Shown piece after piece: positions 20,066-30,320 of a stretch of 64,000 nucleotides of DNA. Made by a program: the position numbers and the translations under genes. The notes under the pieces were generated by a model. It was not told where the DNA came from. It worked only from the letters and a program-made list of their open reading frames with translations, and searched no databases. The stretch comes from Pseudophaeomoniella oleicola (Eukaryota; Ascomycota; Eurotiomycetes; Phaeomoniellales; Phaeomoniellaceae): the NCBI GenBank assembly GCA_003868215.1, contig QWDQ01000020.1, positions 124,001 through 188,000 on the forward strand. Direction: 5' to 3'. Every line of letters begins with the position of its first letter. Positions within the stretch are counted from its first letter, which is position 1.

Positions 20066-20472
20066 AGTCTGCGAGAAAGGGGGAATTGCCAATGGGAGAG
20101 GTAGAGAGTGCCATGTCACATAACAGATGTTTGTACGAAGTCAGGTGTCTACAGAAATCAGCATGTGCTCGTCTTTGCCAGCCGGCCAACGGCAATATCG
20201 GTGGGGATTTCGACTTGACACAAATCTATCATAAGGTGAGGTATCCAACGGAATCGAACGTCTTCATAATATGAAGAGAGAGAGAGAGAAAGCATCAAGG
20301 AGCAGGACACGCTGCGAAAAAGATTATGACATTATTCGATTTTACCACTTAATTTCATGTAGTGATCCTGATATCCGCCCCTGGAGAATTGCCTGCTCTG
20401 CATCACTTATCCCATACTGAAATCCCTCCTTTGTCTACCTCATCATCTTTTCTTCTATTCCGCGCTCAACCT
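20066..20472. other. 3' flank of the phytase-like gene and conserved 3' flank of orphan gene A
   Basis: A GA microsatellite lies at about 20275-20291. From about 20300 to 20370 the sequence closely matches 29085-29140 beside orphan gene C (shared GCAGGACA, ATTATG-CATTATTCGA, TTTACCACTTA). Confidence 0.5.
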
Positions 20473-21210
20473 CTAGGCTGATGCATTGCTACCATACACG
20501 CCCAACTTCGCGGCTCCCTCCATCTCAGCTTTGATTGCCTCGTACATTTCCGCTTCCTTCTGCTTGATCATTTGCTTTCTGGCTTCCTCCCTTGCTGTGA
20601 GAAACACGTGTTTATCCTTTGGTGCATGAAACGAGTCATCTAGATCAGCTGCTGTGGCCTTCCTCTTTCCCATCCTTAAGGGAATTGGGGTTCTGGATGC
20701 TCCAGTGTTGATGTTCTCCTGACCTGAAGAAGCGTTGTCCAGGGTTTGCTTTGCCAGTTGCTCCTTCAACTGGACAATTTCCGACCGTAAAGAGCTGTTC
20801 AACTTCTCGAGGTTTTGCAATCGTTCCTTAAAATGAGAATTATCATCAATGAGCGTTTCGAAGTGTTTCTTCCCCATCTCGAATCTTCGTTCATATTCAT
20901 CGTTTTCCTTGTTTCTGGAATGCTTAAAGTGGTCGAACCAAGCAGTTAAATCCTCGAGAGCATTCGACGGCTTCTGGGTCGTAACACCTTGCATCTCTGT
21001 CAGTACCCCTCCCTTCATCTCCTTCTCTCGAATATTCTCCTGCGCATTTTTCCGCATCTCTTTCCGAACACCCTCGTACAGCTTTTCCGCAGGATGACGC
21101 TGATTCGTAGCTACCGTGGTGCGCATCACTGTGCTTACACCATCATTTCCTTCACCTACCCCTGCCGCTACAGCATCTGCGCCCAGTGAGAGAGAACGAG
21201 AGAAAGACAT
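20473..21210 (-). CDS. Orphan gene A: coiled-coil protein, 245 aa
   Basis: I do not recognise the family. The product starts MSFSRSLSLGADAVAAG. It then has a long charged coiled-coil stretch (about residues 85-165, including FKERLQNLEKLNSSLRSEIV), a basic PLRMGKRKATAADLDDS segment that could be a nuclear signal, and a second helix (REEARKQMIKQKEAEMYEAI). The start at 21210 is chosen over an ORF-extending ATG at 21339. The upstream part is the shared hairpin leader, and the paralogous gene C starts at the same place. Its start region (MSxSxSLG-xAVA-EGN-x-MVRT) and its 3' flank match gene C, so A and C are paralogues. A 5'UTR intron (about 21325-21512) is predicted upstream. Function unknown. 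Confidence 0.6.
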   Translation of the reverse strand: MSFSRSLSLGADAVAAGVGEGNDGVSTVMRTTVATNQRHPAEKLYEGVRKEMRKNAQENIREKEMKGGVLTEMQGVTTQKPSNALEDLTAWFDHFKHSRNKENDEYERRFEMGKKHFETLIDDNSHFKERLQNLEKLNSSLRSEIVQLKEQLAKQTLDNASSGQENINTGASRTPIPLRMGKRKATAADLDDSFHAPKDKHVFLTAREEARKQMIKQKEAEMYEAIKAEMEGAAKLGVYGSNASA

Positions 21211-21512
21211 TGTGTAAAAAACCTCGGTATGAAATCCGGGTAAAAGGGTGCGAGATAGAAATCCCACTACCCAGAACAAGAGAATAAGAAAGCAGCCAGC
21301 ACCAAAAAGATTGGGCTGGTAGAGCTGAAAGTCTGTCATTTCGTCAGTACATAATCAAGAAGAAGTCATATTGAGCCATACAGTCAGAATATGTCAGTGC
21401 AGTTGGGTTCTGGTGGTCAGAATCTGCTTGTAGAAAGGAAACAAGAAAGTAAGATGTACATCGGAGAAAGGAAAGTGAAGGTGGAGATTGAAGTAAGACT
21501 GGTGAAGCTTAC
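21211..21512 (-). promoter_or_regulatory. Hairpin leader and 5'UTR intron of orphan gene A
   Basis: Reading toward the ATG: an intron (GTAAGC donor near 21512, CTTTCAG acceptor near 21325), then a hairpin CCAGC-CCAA-loop-TTGG-T-GCTGG at 21296-21319. After it come TTACCCGGATTTCATACCGA (a CGG-N8-CCG hairpin) and GGTTTTTTACACA directly before the ATG. The same plan occurs before orphan genes B, C and D. Confidence 0.6.
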
Positions 21513-22640
21513 CGCGATCAGACTACTCAGGTTTTCACGCGTGCATTGTCTTTCACTTGCATCTATGCGGAAATGTGGAAACATGTTATCAGATAGACGT
21601 TTCTTTACGATATTAATGAGGTCCTTGTCAGATCTCCGTTTCAATGATCTTGTGCCCTAATACTGGTAACTGTGCTTCCTTGCAGCGCCGGTGTAGTCAC
21701 CTTCGCATGCTATCACCTGACGATACCATCATGATCACACTGCCTCCAGATGTCATTCCAACGGCTCTATTTCAATATGATCACTACTGACTTGGAAAAC
21801 GTGCCCAGGTTGGCGTTGATGAAGAGCATGACATACCAGTTGATGTGGGCGTATATATGCGGGACCCACTATACTGACATGTCAATATGGGCACTATTTA
21901 TCATCCACTCCTTATCCATAGTATTTCTGAAATCAGGATTCCTCAGAGCCGGATAGACTATATGTAGTATGCATAGATGAATACCGCATGTATGGGATAT
22001 TCAGGTGATGTTGGGACGGGAGCTTGGCGTATTTGGCGCTACGGGAGAAGTGTAAAACCCTCAACGTCACCTCATCTCTTGCTAGCATTTCTGATCCTGT
22101 ATCACCATGTACAACTTCACATACTATGGTCATGATGTGGGAAACACTGCAAGCCTCGTAAAAAGAGGTAACAATATCAGATATTGCAAAAATGCCATGC
22201 AGATGACCTCTAATAGTCAATCCAAGGAATGAGACTGTGAGACAAACAAGTGAATAAACATGGTACGTAAGTATTGCTCAAACATGCCAAGTATAGTCAT
22301 TTTACTCCATTTATGCATCTATCTGGGTTTCTATTCTGTCTGATGAGCTGAGTTTCGTTTTGTGACTTCATTTGGCTGTCAGTACGTCTCTGAACAGTAT
22401 GCTTAAGAGAGTTTCATCAGGAGAAGCATCGGTTTGGAATTGGCTCTGTTGGCGAGAAGCATAGGTCTGGAAAAGGCTTCATCAGGGAAGAACAGACCGG
22501 TGAAGGCTTCACCAGATCTGGCATGTGATTACCAAAGCAGTAGAAGTAATATTAGTGGTGGCAGAAAAGAATTTGAAGAATTTGAAGCCCGCGTTGTCAA
22601 GATGCTTCCCATTTGGTACTAGTGCAAATTTGTCGCGATT
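21513..22640. other. No supported gene
   Basis: Short ORFs only. Near 22410-22515 imperfect repeats of a CTTCATCAGG/CTTCACCAG-like motif precede the plus-strand leader array. The strand and origin of any transcript are unclear. Confidence 0.3.
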
Positions 22641-23230
22641 CCCACGATACATATTTCTGATTTCAACTTGCACTTTGCTCTCTTCTCCTTTCTCTCTCCC
22701 TATCCCCTCTCATACTTACTGCGGCGTCTCTGGCGCCATTGCCCTTTTTTTCTGCTCTGTAGATATCACTTCTTCCTGCGTTTGGGCCCAAGGCCGTTCA
22801 CTTTTTGGGTGCGCCTCTGTGGTGAGCACCACAGAGGCGCATCCAGCGCTTTCATGGCCTACGGGCTCTTCATTTTTTTTCGTCTGTAGCTTTTTAGCTA
22901 CAAGACTTGCGGGTTATCACACCCGCATCAATAAGCACTCTCCCTCCTCTTCTTCTCCTGTGTGGCTTTTCAGCTATGCAGTTACCCGGATTTCACACCG
23001 GAGCTCCTACACTCTCCTCTCCTCTTTCCCTGCGTGGCTTTTTAGCTGCACACCTTCCGGTTATCAAGCCGGATTCAATCTACACTTTCTTTCGCCGAAG
23101 GGCGTTTGTCACCGTGGCTTTCGAGCCGCGCCATTACCCAACCGAGGTTTTCTACACTCTCTTTCTTTCCTTTGGCCTTCGGGCTATCATGTTAGGTTTG
23201 TGCAGCTGACGAAGCTGCATATCTATCCGG
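22641..23230 (+). repeat. Locus E leader: tandem hairpin modules
   Basis: Four imperfect tandem modules of about 72-82 nt lie at about 22885-22960, 22961-23031, 23032-23113 and 23114-23185. Each has a first hairpin of the GGCT-TTTC-AGCC kind. The first three then have a second hairpin of the CCGG-N8-CCGG kind (for example CCGGTTATCAAGCCGG). All end in a pyrimidine-rich tail containing (C)TACACTCTC or similar. Further hairpins follow: CC-TTCG-GG at about 23173 and TGCAGCT-GACGA-AGCTGCA at 23201-23219. A perfect 32-nt palindrome precedes the array. The modules resemble the single-copy leaders of orphan genes A, B and C. An acceptor-like CTCTGTAG lies near 22760. Confidence 0.6.
22810..22841. 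repeat. Perfect 32-nt palindrome (15-bp stem)
   Basis: TGCGCCTCTGTGGTG, then AG, then its exact reverse complement. GC-rich, at the head of the tandem hairpin array. Confidence 0.9.
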
Positions 23231-23351
23231 GTTCCAGACCCTGGTTAATGAAGTGTCTGGCTTTCAGTCCCTGCGCTGTGTTGGATTTTGGCTGCACAAT
23301 TATCCAGAATGCCATCTCTTTCTTGAAGTTGGATCTGAGTTTTACCTTAGC

Positions 23352-24306
23352 GCAGGTCGATATGACACTGGGCCGTGGCGCAGTTGAAGTCTGCAAGCAC
23401 GGACTCGGAGGCCGATGAGGTGAGTTATCGACCCTCAATCTAGCCTGCCTATGTAGATATGGGTAGGTCGTTGACTTGGCTTACGGTTTTGTCGTCAAGA
23501 CCAAGGAACACCGTGCCGCCGAGAAAGCCCTCATGGACAGATCACCTCTCAAGCCTCTCGAAGACTTCCTTGAATCCGAGTGCCATAAACTTACCAGGAA
23601 TCTCACTCCGGTCACGCCCGAATCTTTTGCGAAACGGTGTAACGTGGCCGTCCAGACAAGAAAACTGCTGAAAAAGATCGCTTTTATACAGGTTGAATCA
23701 TTCTGGCTTCCCGGCTATTCTGCTTTGGCCTCCAGTTTGGACCTGAGTTGAGTCGCTGCCTCCTGTGGACCTGGATTTTTGGCCTGTGGGGCTGTTTAAC
23801 CACGAGCCTGACCCTGTTATCATACATGGGTTTAGTAAACAATCTCTTTCTTCTGGCTATTGCTCCTTCAGCTACGAGTCTGGCGTAGACCTTGCACGTG
23901 GGCTCGGAGGAAGTACTCTTCTGCCTCGTTTTGTGTGGCTTGCGAAGTACACGTTTGGCCCGGTTACCACGCCAGGGATCATTACACAACTTCAACGGTC
24001 CCTTCAATACCTCTCCGACGATTCAGGGTTCGGGACGTTATTGCACTGGTATGTCGCAATCCGGGAGAGCTGGAGGTAATGGCTCGTATGGGTCTGAAGC
24101 AGAGACTATGCTTCGAAGATGAATCTAGTGATGTTGCGAAGTATCTCTGTCTTCAGAGGAGGATACTACTACCACCACGGAAAGCTCCAGGTGCTAAAAA
24201 GCAGCTTCAAGATGATAGTGCACGGCCGATATCGGCTTGCAATATCCTCGGAGCAGGGCAGTACCCTCCATATCCTTTTGATAGTGGAAGTGTACGGGCT
24301 GAATGA
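23352..24306 (+). pseudogene. Locus E: decayed or unresolved orphan coding region
   Basis: A likely exon ending KSASTDSEADE is followed by an intron (GTGAGT near 23420, acceptor GGTAG at 23466). After it, VVDLAYGFVVKTKEHRAAEK continues as a well-formed charged segment to about 23690, including PVTPESFAKRCNVAVQTRK. Further right, a protein-like frame reads VRDVIALVCRNPGELEVMAR and LKQRLCFEDESSDVAKYL (about 24020-24150). The parts are in different frames, and a single clear start codon after the hairpin leader is missing. I cannot assemble one gene with confidence. No family is recognised. The position directly behind the hairpin array suggests it belongs to the same orphan set. Confidence 0.3.
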
Positions 24307-26417
24307 AGGGTCAAGTAGAATGACGTCAAAGGGGAATAAGAAGGCACTGTGGGAACGAAAGGCTTCCAATACAGGGTCGCACATGCGTCATGGCAGTAGT
24401 AACATCCTACTAGGCCAAGCCAATCCCTAAGAATGTCGAGCCAAGACGACGTCAAATGGCACACTCCCTTTGCGACATGTACCAGGACTCTGTGGCACCT
24501 TTCATCGACTTGTGTGGATACGTATGTATACAACTCTGGAGTTTGTGCCTGTGATGTGAGGACCTTTCGACAGGCTTCTGTACACCTACACCTTCATTTG
24601 GTTGTAGCTCCTCCGAGAAGATCAGCTTGTCTCACAAAATCGAGAGTGGACCTATGGTCGACGACGACACTAAAGCTAGGGACGAATGCTTCCGCAAGTG
24701 ATGTCCCGTGAGACGCAACGCATGCACCATGTTCCGAGATTCCGAGACTACGAATTGGATTGGGACATCTCCGTATCCAGAAAGCCAGGAGGTGCAATTC
24801 TCAAGGCAATCACAATAAAGGTCTACAAAAAGCAGGCTATGGGATGCGAGCGTGGTAGTTACTCGACGAAGCATGGGAGTGGGCGCCGAGAGTAGCGAAA
24901 ACAAGACACTCGGATAGCCAATGTCGCATGATCATGCAGACCTCAAGAGATGAAGTACCGCGCCGAGAAAATCCTTGATGACAAAGTCCCTACAGCAATC
25001 CAGCTATGACACTGCATGTTCTGATGTTGGCTTGAACCCCGCAAGACCGCCGTGTTCTCAAATGAGCAGTAATGTCATGATTGAAGGTTGGCAAGTCACG
25101 GGAATGAACGAATATCTTAATCCCCAAGAGGATTCTGATGTACGTGCAGGCATCACCGCTGGTAACACTGGCCTGCGAAAGTTTGTTGCAGTTCCTAAAG
25201 CAAGCTTGATATGGGTATGATCCTCACCAAAGGTGCTTCGCGAGGTAGCTTATATTAACCACGAACAGAGAACCATTGATCGCAAATCTCGGTACCAGCA
25301 CCAACAGACAAAGCGCAATGCAGACGAGGCCGCCGACTCAGAAGAGTCCTTCGAAAAGTGCAAAGACACTCAGGCTACCACGTCTGGAAATGTGATGGAA
25401 AGGTTTGAAGCCGGTCCAGCTAACGCCGACGATGGCCGCATTCAACGCTTTGTGGAAGCTCAATGACGGAGGGCGAAAACGATAAGCACGGTTGGTCATG
25501 TGTAGCTACCATTTTGGACAATGGCGTCGACCTATGCTGCTTGAAAGTTCGAAGTTAGAAAGGCAGTCTTCAGCGTTGGGCTTTGGCGAACAACCAAGAC
25601 TCTATCCTTGTCAATATTCACCTTCGGTAAGCCTTGCTAGGAACCTGCTGATTACCTTGAAGCTAATGTGCACGAACAGGATGAAAAGATGCAAGGGCCC
25701 AAGGAAAACCAGTTTTGGATTGAGGTGAAGATGTTGTGATATTGGTTGCGATATTGCGGTGGCTATAGCTTGGCTATAAAGACACGTTAAGGGATAGATG
25801 ACTCCCCTGGAACGACCAGTGCAGAAGGAGTGGAGTACCATGATGTCTTTAGGGGGTATTTGATTTGTCATTCTGTAGAAGCCTAGTTGTACGGGCTGTG
25901 TACAACACCAGAGCGTTCGGTCTGCACTTCTACGCAGTGCTCTGGACCAGTAGCCCTTAGAGGGGTGAAGCTAGGACAGGCCAATCATAGAGTTATTAGA
26001 AACCAGATAATGCATTCATCCGCACTATGTCTACATTATCAGAACTTTTACATTTGCGGGTTCAGGAAGCTGCTTTCCTTTCTCGTCTCTGAATTGTGAA
26101 CTCTCTATCTCACATCATTAACCCCGGTTCCTAAATGGAGGGAACTCGACCAATATATCTTCCTCCAGTTCACTCCTCCCAATCCCATAATCCGGTTTGT
26201 CTGCAAGAGCAGCATGATAAGGCTATCGCTCATGCTAAAAATTACGCATATTACAAAAGTAACCATCTGCGCACAAAAATTTTTCGATGCCGGTAATGTG
26301 CAAGAGCCTCAATCCTCCAGCCTGACATCTCTGTCCAGTCCTTCCAACTTGTTGAGACAGCCTACTGATAAGCACTGCCATTTGCATTGCTCGGATATTA
26401 TGCTAAACCCCTCGTGA
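24307..26417. other. Fragments of unresolved coding sequence, no complete gene
   Basis: Protein-like stretches on the plus strand include FRDYELDWDISVSRKPGG (about 24740-24795), IEGWQVTGMNEYLNPQEDSD (about 25080-25140), and a polar segment at 25233-25466. None has convincing start, stop and splice context. Two strong hairpins lie at 25886-25945 (separate entry). The right part is the 3' flank of orphan gene B. Confidence 0.3.
25886..25945. repeat. Pair of adjacent strong hairpins
   Basis: GTTGTAC (25886-25892) pairs with GTACAAC (25900-25906). Directly after, CCAGAGC (25908-25914) pairs with GCTCTGG (25939-25945), with an inner CTGC/GCAG stem. Confidence 0.6.
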
Positions 26418-28307
26418 TCAGCGGTCTATTAAATACCACCAGTGACTGAAACCCAGAGACAATATAAGGTCTCTAAGCTGACGGCTTGTGGAACTACCAA
26501 CTCCAACGCCCCATGATACCCCATTCTGCAGAATGGCACCGTCCCAATCCACATCCTTGATGATGGTGCGCAAGCATAAGTCCATTGTAGTGTGAGGCAA
26601 TGTTCCAGTTTCTGGAGAAGGCCGGAGCAGGCTGAGCGATCTGTGGTTGAAATTCGACGGCGATACTTCCGTGTAGCTTTTCCATTCCCCTACAGAGCCA
26701 GTGTCACGCTGAAATGATGTAAGCAGCTGCCACGTGTTGTTTGCATAAGATGAAGTAATACTTACTCGAGTCTTGAAACTATCAGGTTCTTCACACATAA
26801 TCTTGAATATCAGAGGTCGCCCGTTGATCACTATCGCGGGAAGAAAACCGACTTCTCTGCCATCGTGAGGCTCTGTAAGGCTGATAGGCGCCACGTATAG
26901 GTGCATATGGCGTTTGAGTTGAACTTCCAAAGCTGAGAGCGATATGTTGGTGAAACGGCGAAGTGCCCTCATCTTAGGCGACAGTGCGTGGTCCACATCG
27001 CTGCAGTAACAGCATGTTCGAAGCCTGGTACGATCTACAGCATGCAGTTGATGGGTGCATACCTTACAGCACGGGAAAGCTGGTATAAAGGCAATCATCA
27101 CCTCAAACCCTCCGACCTCTTTGCGCTTTGGGTAGAGCTGCATGTAGTCATCATCCTCGAAGTGCCAATGTCCGCGCTCTTCTGACTCTGCAGAATCGTC
27201 ATAATGATACATTCTCCAACAACCAGGTGATTTACATCTTCGGAAGAGAGTACACTCGAAGATGATCGTATGCTGTTGATAGCCTATATCTCTGTAACGG
27301 ACAAAGTCCCCGGTTGTTCTGTGATAATGGCTCAGCAAATAATCAAATTCGACAAAACGGGCCCCTTCGACCATATCGTAGAACTGAATTGGAGCAGTCC
27401 CCCTAATCGTACCGATTGCCGGTCTTCTCCTAGGGACTTCTTCTAGGGGTCTTGATGGAATATCTACGGGAAGATAATTTGGTTGGTGCAAGTTGAGGTA
27501 GTAGAGTTCTCCCAATCGAGTGTCATCATCGCAGCCTCGCAGGTGGAATGGGACCACATTAGAGAGGCCTCTTCGGGGTATGTTCTGTGCATTGTCGGGA
27601 ATCATTGTATCGGACGGGTCCACAGGTATGTGCCAATATACATAGAGCTTCTCCTCAATATCGATTTTTCTTAAAACCGCTTCAAGTGGGTTGCCGTACT
27701 GATCAGGGAGATAAGAGAGCTCATCCACAGGCGCTTTAAAGCCCTCAGTAGCCCAGTTTTGTTGTGACCCATTACAGGATACCCAAGTGCCAGGCAATTC
27801 CCATAGGTGCTTCTTTTCAACGTATGTTTCAAGGACATCTTGACCTTGATGGCTTGGTGTCCTCTCCGACAAGTGAGTTACCACCAAATACATGCTCAGA
27901 AAAGGCCGTGGTACCTGAGAAGTGCATAAAGGTTCCAAATATCTCATTTGAAAGTCAAAAACATCTGGGCCCCTGAGTGTGATACCCACTCCTGTTATCA
28001 TCAGCCTGCGTACCCAGTCGTATTGCCAACCAGGAAATATGTCTCTAAGGGGGTCTTCGTATTTCCATTGATCACCTCCAAGCCTAGGAAACCCGAAGAT
28101 TGCCCTCAGAAGGACAATATCATGAGCCCCAAGGTGCTTCAACAAGGCCTCGCTGAGCTCCGGATCGTTCATGATACCAAAAAGTGTTGCTGGTATCCGC
28201 CGTCTCATGAAATGAGCCTTAGGAGCCCCCGGAACGTTTCCGGATTGACCTTGGGCAGCTCTATCACTTGCTGGAACAAGGGAGCTCTGTAGAGGCAGAG
28301 TAGCCAT
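26418..28307 (-). CDS. Orphan gene B: F-box-like protein of about 610 aa
   Basis: One continuous frame of 629 codons. However, a 57-nt in-frame intron (26709-26765; GTAAGT donor, TTTCAG acceptor) very probably splits it, giving exons 28307-26766 and 26708-26418 and a 610-aa product. Near the N-terminus (residues about 45-75), IMNDPELSEALLKHLGAHDI followed by VLLRAIFGFPRL looks like an F-box helix pair; this is a resemblance only. The middle is rich in Trp/Tyr/Asp and contains two cysteine groups (CKSPGCW, and CCKVC then CCYC about 20 residues later) that could bind zinc. No membrane segment. The start is the ATG directly behind the conserved hairpin leader. I do not recognise the family. If the F-box is real, it would recruit a target to an SCF ubiquitin ligase. 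Confidence 0.6.
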   Translation of the reverse strand: MATLPLQSSLVPASDRAAQGQSGNVPGAPKAHFMRRRIPATLFGIMNDPELSEALLKHLGAHDIVLLRAIFGFPRLGGDQWKYEDPLRDIFPGWQYDWVRRLMITGVGITLRGPDVFDFQMRYLEPLCTSQVPRPFLSMYLVVTHLSERTPSHQGQDVLETYVEKKHLWELPGTWVSCNGSQQNWATEGFKAPVDELSYLPDQYGNPLEAVLRKIDIEEKLYVYWHIPVDPSDTMIPDNAQNIPRRGLSNVVPFHLRGCDDDTRLGELYYLNLHQPNYLPVDIPSRPLEEVPRRRPAIGTIRGTAPIQFYDMVEGARFVEFDYLLSHYHRTTGDFVRYRDIGYQQHTIIFECTLFRRCKSPGCWRMYHYDDSAESEERGHWHFEDDDYMQLYPKRKEVGGFEVMIAFIPAFPCCKVCTHQLHAVDRTRLRTCCYCSDVDHALSPKMRALRRFTNISLSALEVQLKRHMHLYVAPISLTEPHDGREVGFLPAIVINGRPLIFKIMCEEPDSFKTRVSITSSYANNTWQLLTSFQRDTGSVGEWKSYTEVSPSNFNHRSLSLLRPSPETGTLPHTTMDLCLRTIIKDVDWDGAILQNGVSWGVGVGSSTSRQLRDLILSLGFSHWWYLIDR

Positions 28308-28526
28308 AATGATTGTGTAAAAAACCTCCGTATGAAATCGGGGTAACGGACAGCATTCGCTGTTCCGTGTAAATGTGCAGCGCTTTCGCCCAGCGCCAGG
28401 GCAAAGGATTGAAAAGGGGCAGCAGAAAAACTGAGCTGCGAACAGGTAGTGCGCTTCTCCTATCCATGAAAGTCAGCAAAGAGACCACAGATAGTGATGC
28501 AGGATACATGAATAGTATCGACTTAC
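28308..28526 (-). promoter_or_regulatory. Hairpin leader and 5'UTR intron of orphan gene B
   Basis: Reading toward the ATG: an intron at 28526-28460 (GTAAGT, GCTGAC branch, GATAG), then a hairpin GCGCTGGGCGAAAGCGC with a GNRA-like loop. Next is GGAACAGC-GAAT-GCTGTCC at 28366-28348, then GTTACCCCGATTTCATACGG (CCG-N8-CGG), then AGGTTTTTTACACA, then the ATG. Confidence 0.6.
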
Positions 28527-29267
28527 CAAAATGATAGAGTGCTGTGACACGGGTGCGTCACAAGAGGGAGAATACAGGAGAAGAAGCGGAACAGAGAAGG
28601 GAAGGCGAGCCTCAGAATGTGAGCATGGTGCTGGGTGGTGAAGCACCTCTGGCACAATAGTCGTAAACAAACTCAAATAATGATAGCCAATAACATACAC
28701 TACACATGCTTCAAGTCTCCAAGTAGGGGTATACATTTTTCTCTTACATTCATTTAGCTAAATACATCTGTAGGGGCATATATCCATTATGAACCCATCA
28801 ACTCTACCAGGGTATGCTACTTGATAGAGACTATTGATCCGTCAGCGTCGTAGAGACTATGATCACGTTGAGTCTCCCTCAAATCATATCCCTAATCAAG
28901 TCGAATGAGGGGGTTATGGAAGAGAGAGTAGATTTCTGTGTGCGATTGTAAAAGTCAGCGGTCATCACAATCGAGACCACGAACATCAAGTACTGTAGTT
29001 CTGCCCCTGCCAAGCCAATTCAAATCATCATGACTTACAACCACCGCCAGTCAACAGTATTTAGAATATGTTTGTGATCAAGAAGCAGGACAGGCCGTGG
29101 AAAAGAATTATGGCATTATTCGACTTTACCACTTAGATTCCCGTGGTGGGTTGAATCCATCCCGAGTTGCCTGCTCCTCAGCACTCCTTACATACCGAGT
29201 CCCCTCTGCTGTCTCCCCCGTCCTCCTTTCTGATTCTTCCGCGCTCAATCCCGGGTTCGGATCGTTG
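28527..29267. other. Promoter of gene B and conserved 3' flank of gene C
   Basis: No gene seen. The stretch at about 29085-29140 matches the 3' flank of orphan gene A at 20300-20370. Confidence 0.4.
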
Positions 29268-30320
29268 CTATCCTTCGCGCTCGTAGAACTCAAATTTCTG
29301 AGCTTTCCCTCTTGATGCCATAAAACTCTTGAACAGTGCGGCCTTGCTTTCTACGACCTTTTTCTTCAGGGCTTCCTGCTTTGGAGACAGCAACACTGTG
29401 GTTTGTGGCGCCTGGGCTGGCGCATCTTGATCAGCTGCTTTAGCCTTCCCCTTATCCTTCGCTGTTGGAGTTGGCACATCTTCCTTCTCTGCTTCGACCT
29501 TGGGTGTCCCCTTTCCGGAAGAAATCCCATTGCTTTCGACAGTTCCGGCCTTGTTCTTTCCTTTCGCTGTAGCAGCAGGCGTCATCTCAACGGCTGTATC
29601 GACCTTGACCTGTTCCTTCCCCAAGGGAGTCTTGGTTCCTTCATTCGGTCCTTCAGCCTTGATGTTCTCCTTGCCGGAACTGATGGTGAAGGCTTCGGTT
29701 TCTTCGGCGGTGTGCTCCCTCTTGTCTGAAGTACTCGCTGTGACTGTGTTCGGCTCATTGTAGCTTGCTGACATAGGCATATCTCCCTTGTGTTCAGAGT
29801 TTGCCTCGTCGGCATTTGGAACAGGGAACCCCAAGATTTCCCAGATGTCTGTCAGGCTGCTGTCTACGTGGCATAACGCCTCATCTGGGTCGCAAAATGC
29901 ATCAACACTCTCCCAAAGACCGTTTATCTTGGTTTCGACAAATTCCAATGTACCATGAGCGTGGTCAATCACCTTGTTCTTGTCTTCGACGTCCTGCTTC
30001 AACCGGGCATTTTCCGACTGTAAGGATTCAATCAAGTCGTCTTTGCTCCGCACTGGATCCATCAGGTCGATCTTAAATCTCTCAAAGCGCCCTTCCAAGA
30101 GCTGAAGGGTTTTAGCATGGTCGCAAGCAAGCCCATACTCTATTAGCTCTTCATGCTCTAGTTTCGCTTCTTTGAGCATCTCTTGCATCAATTCCCGCAT
30201 TTCCTCTTTGTGCTGGTCTTGGCTTTCGGCTACCATAGTGCGCACCATTGCAGCCAGAGCCTCATTTCCTTCAACCGCTACAGCGGTTGAGCCCAGTGAT
30301 GAAGAACTGGAGGAAGACAT
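29268..30320 (-). CDS. Orphan gene C: coiled-coil protein, 350 aa, paralogue of A
   Basis: Starts MSSSSSSSLGSTAVAVEGNE, close to the start of gene A. Next is a coiled coil at about 30-150 (KEEMRELMQEMLKEAKLEHE; LIESLQSENARLKQDVEDKN). A long low-complexity Lys/Glu/Thr/Ala region follows with repeated GK(E/G)NIKAEG- and AKGKNKAG-like units (about 205-310), and the end is a basic helix (SPKQEALKKKVVESKAALFK). No known domain is recognised. Compared with gene A it has an added low-complexity middle. The start at 30320 follows the conserved leader; an upstream ATG at 30419 would translate the leader. Its 3' flank also matches that of gene A, so a whole unit with leader, coding part and 3' flank was duplicated and has diverged. 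Confidence 0.6.
   Translation of the reverse strand: MSSSSSSSLGSTAVAVEGNEALAAMVRTMVAESQDQHKEEMRELMQEMLKEAKLEHEELIEYGLACDHAKTLQLLEGRFERFKIDLMDPVRSKDDLIESLQSENARLKQDVEDKNKVIDHAHGTLEFVETKINGLWESVDAFCDPDEALCHVDSSLTDIWEILGFPVPNADEANSEHKGDMPMSASYNEPNTVTASTSDKREHTAEETEAFTISSGKENIKAEGPNEGTKTPLGKEQVKVDTAVEMTPAATAKGKNKAGTVESNGISSGKGTPKVEAEKEDVPTPTAKDKGKAKAADQDAPAQAPQTTVLLSPKQEALKKKVVESKAALFKSFMASRGKAQKFEFYEREG

Noticed and set aside
22525-23418. 297-codon plus-strand ORF across the hairpin array
   Set aside because: It is open mainly because the array is pyrimidine-rich. The tandem modules differ in length by non-multiples of three and base pairing, not codons, is what is kept between them.
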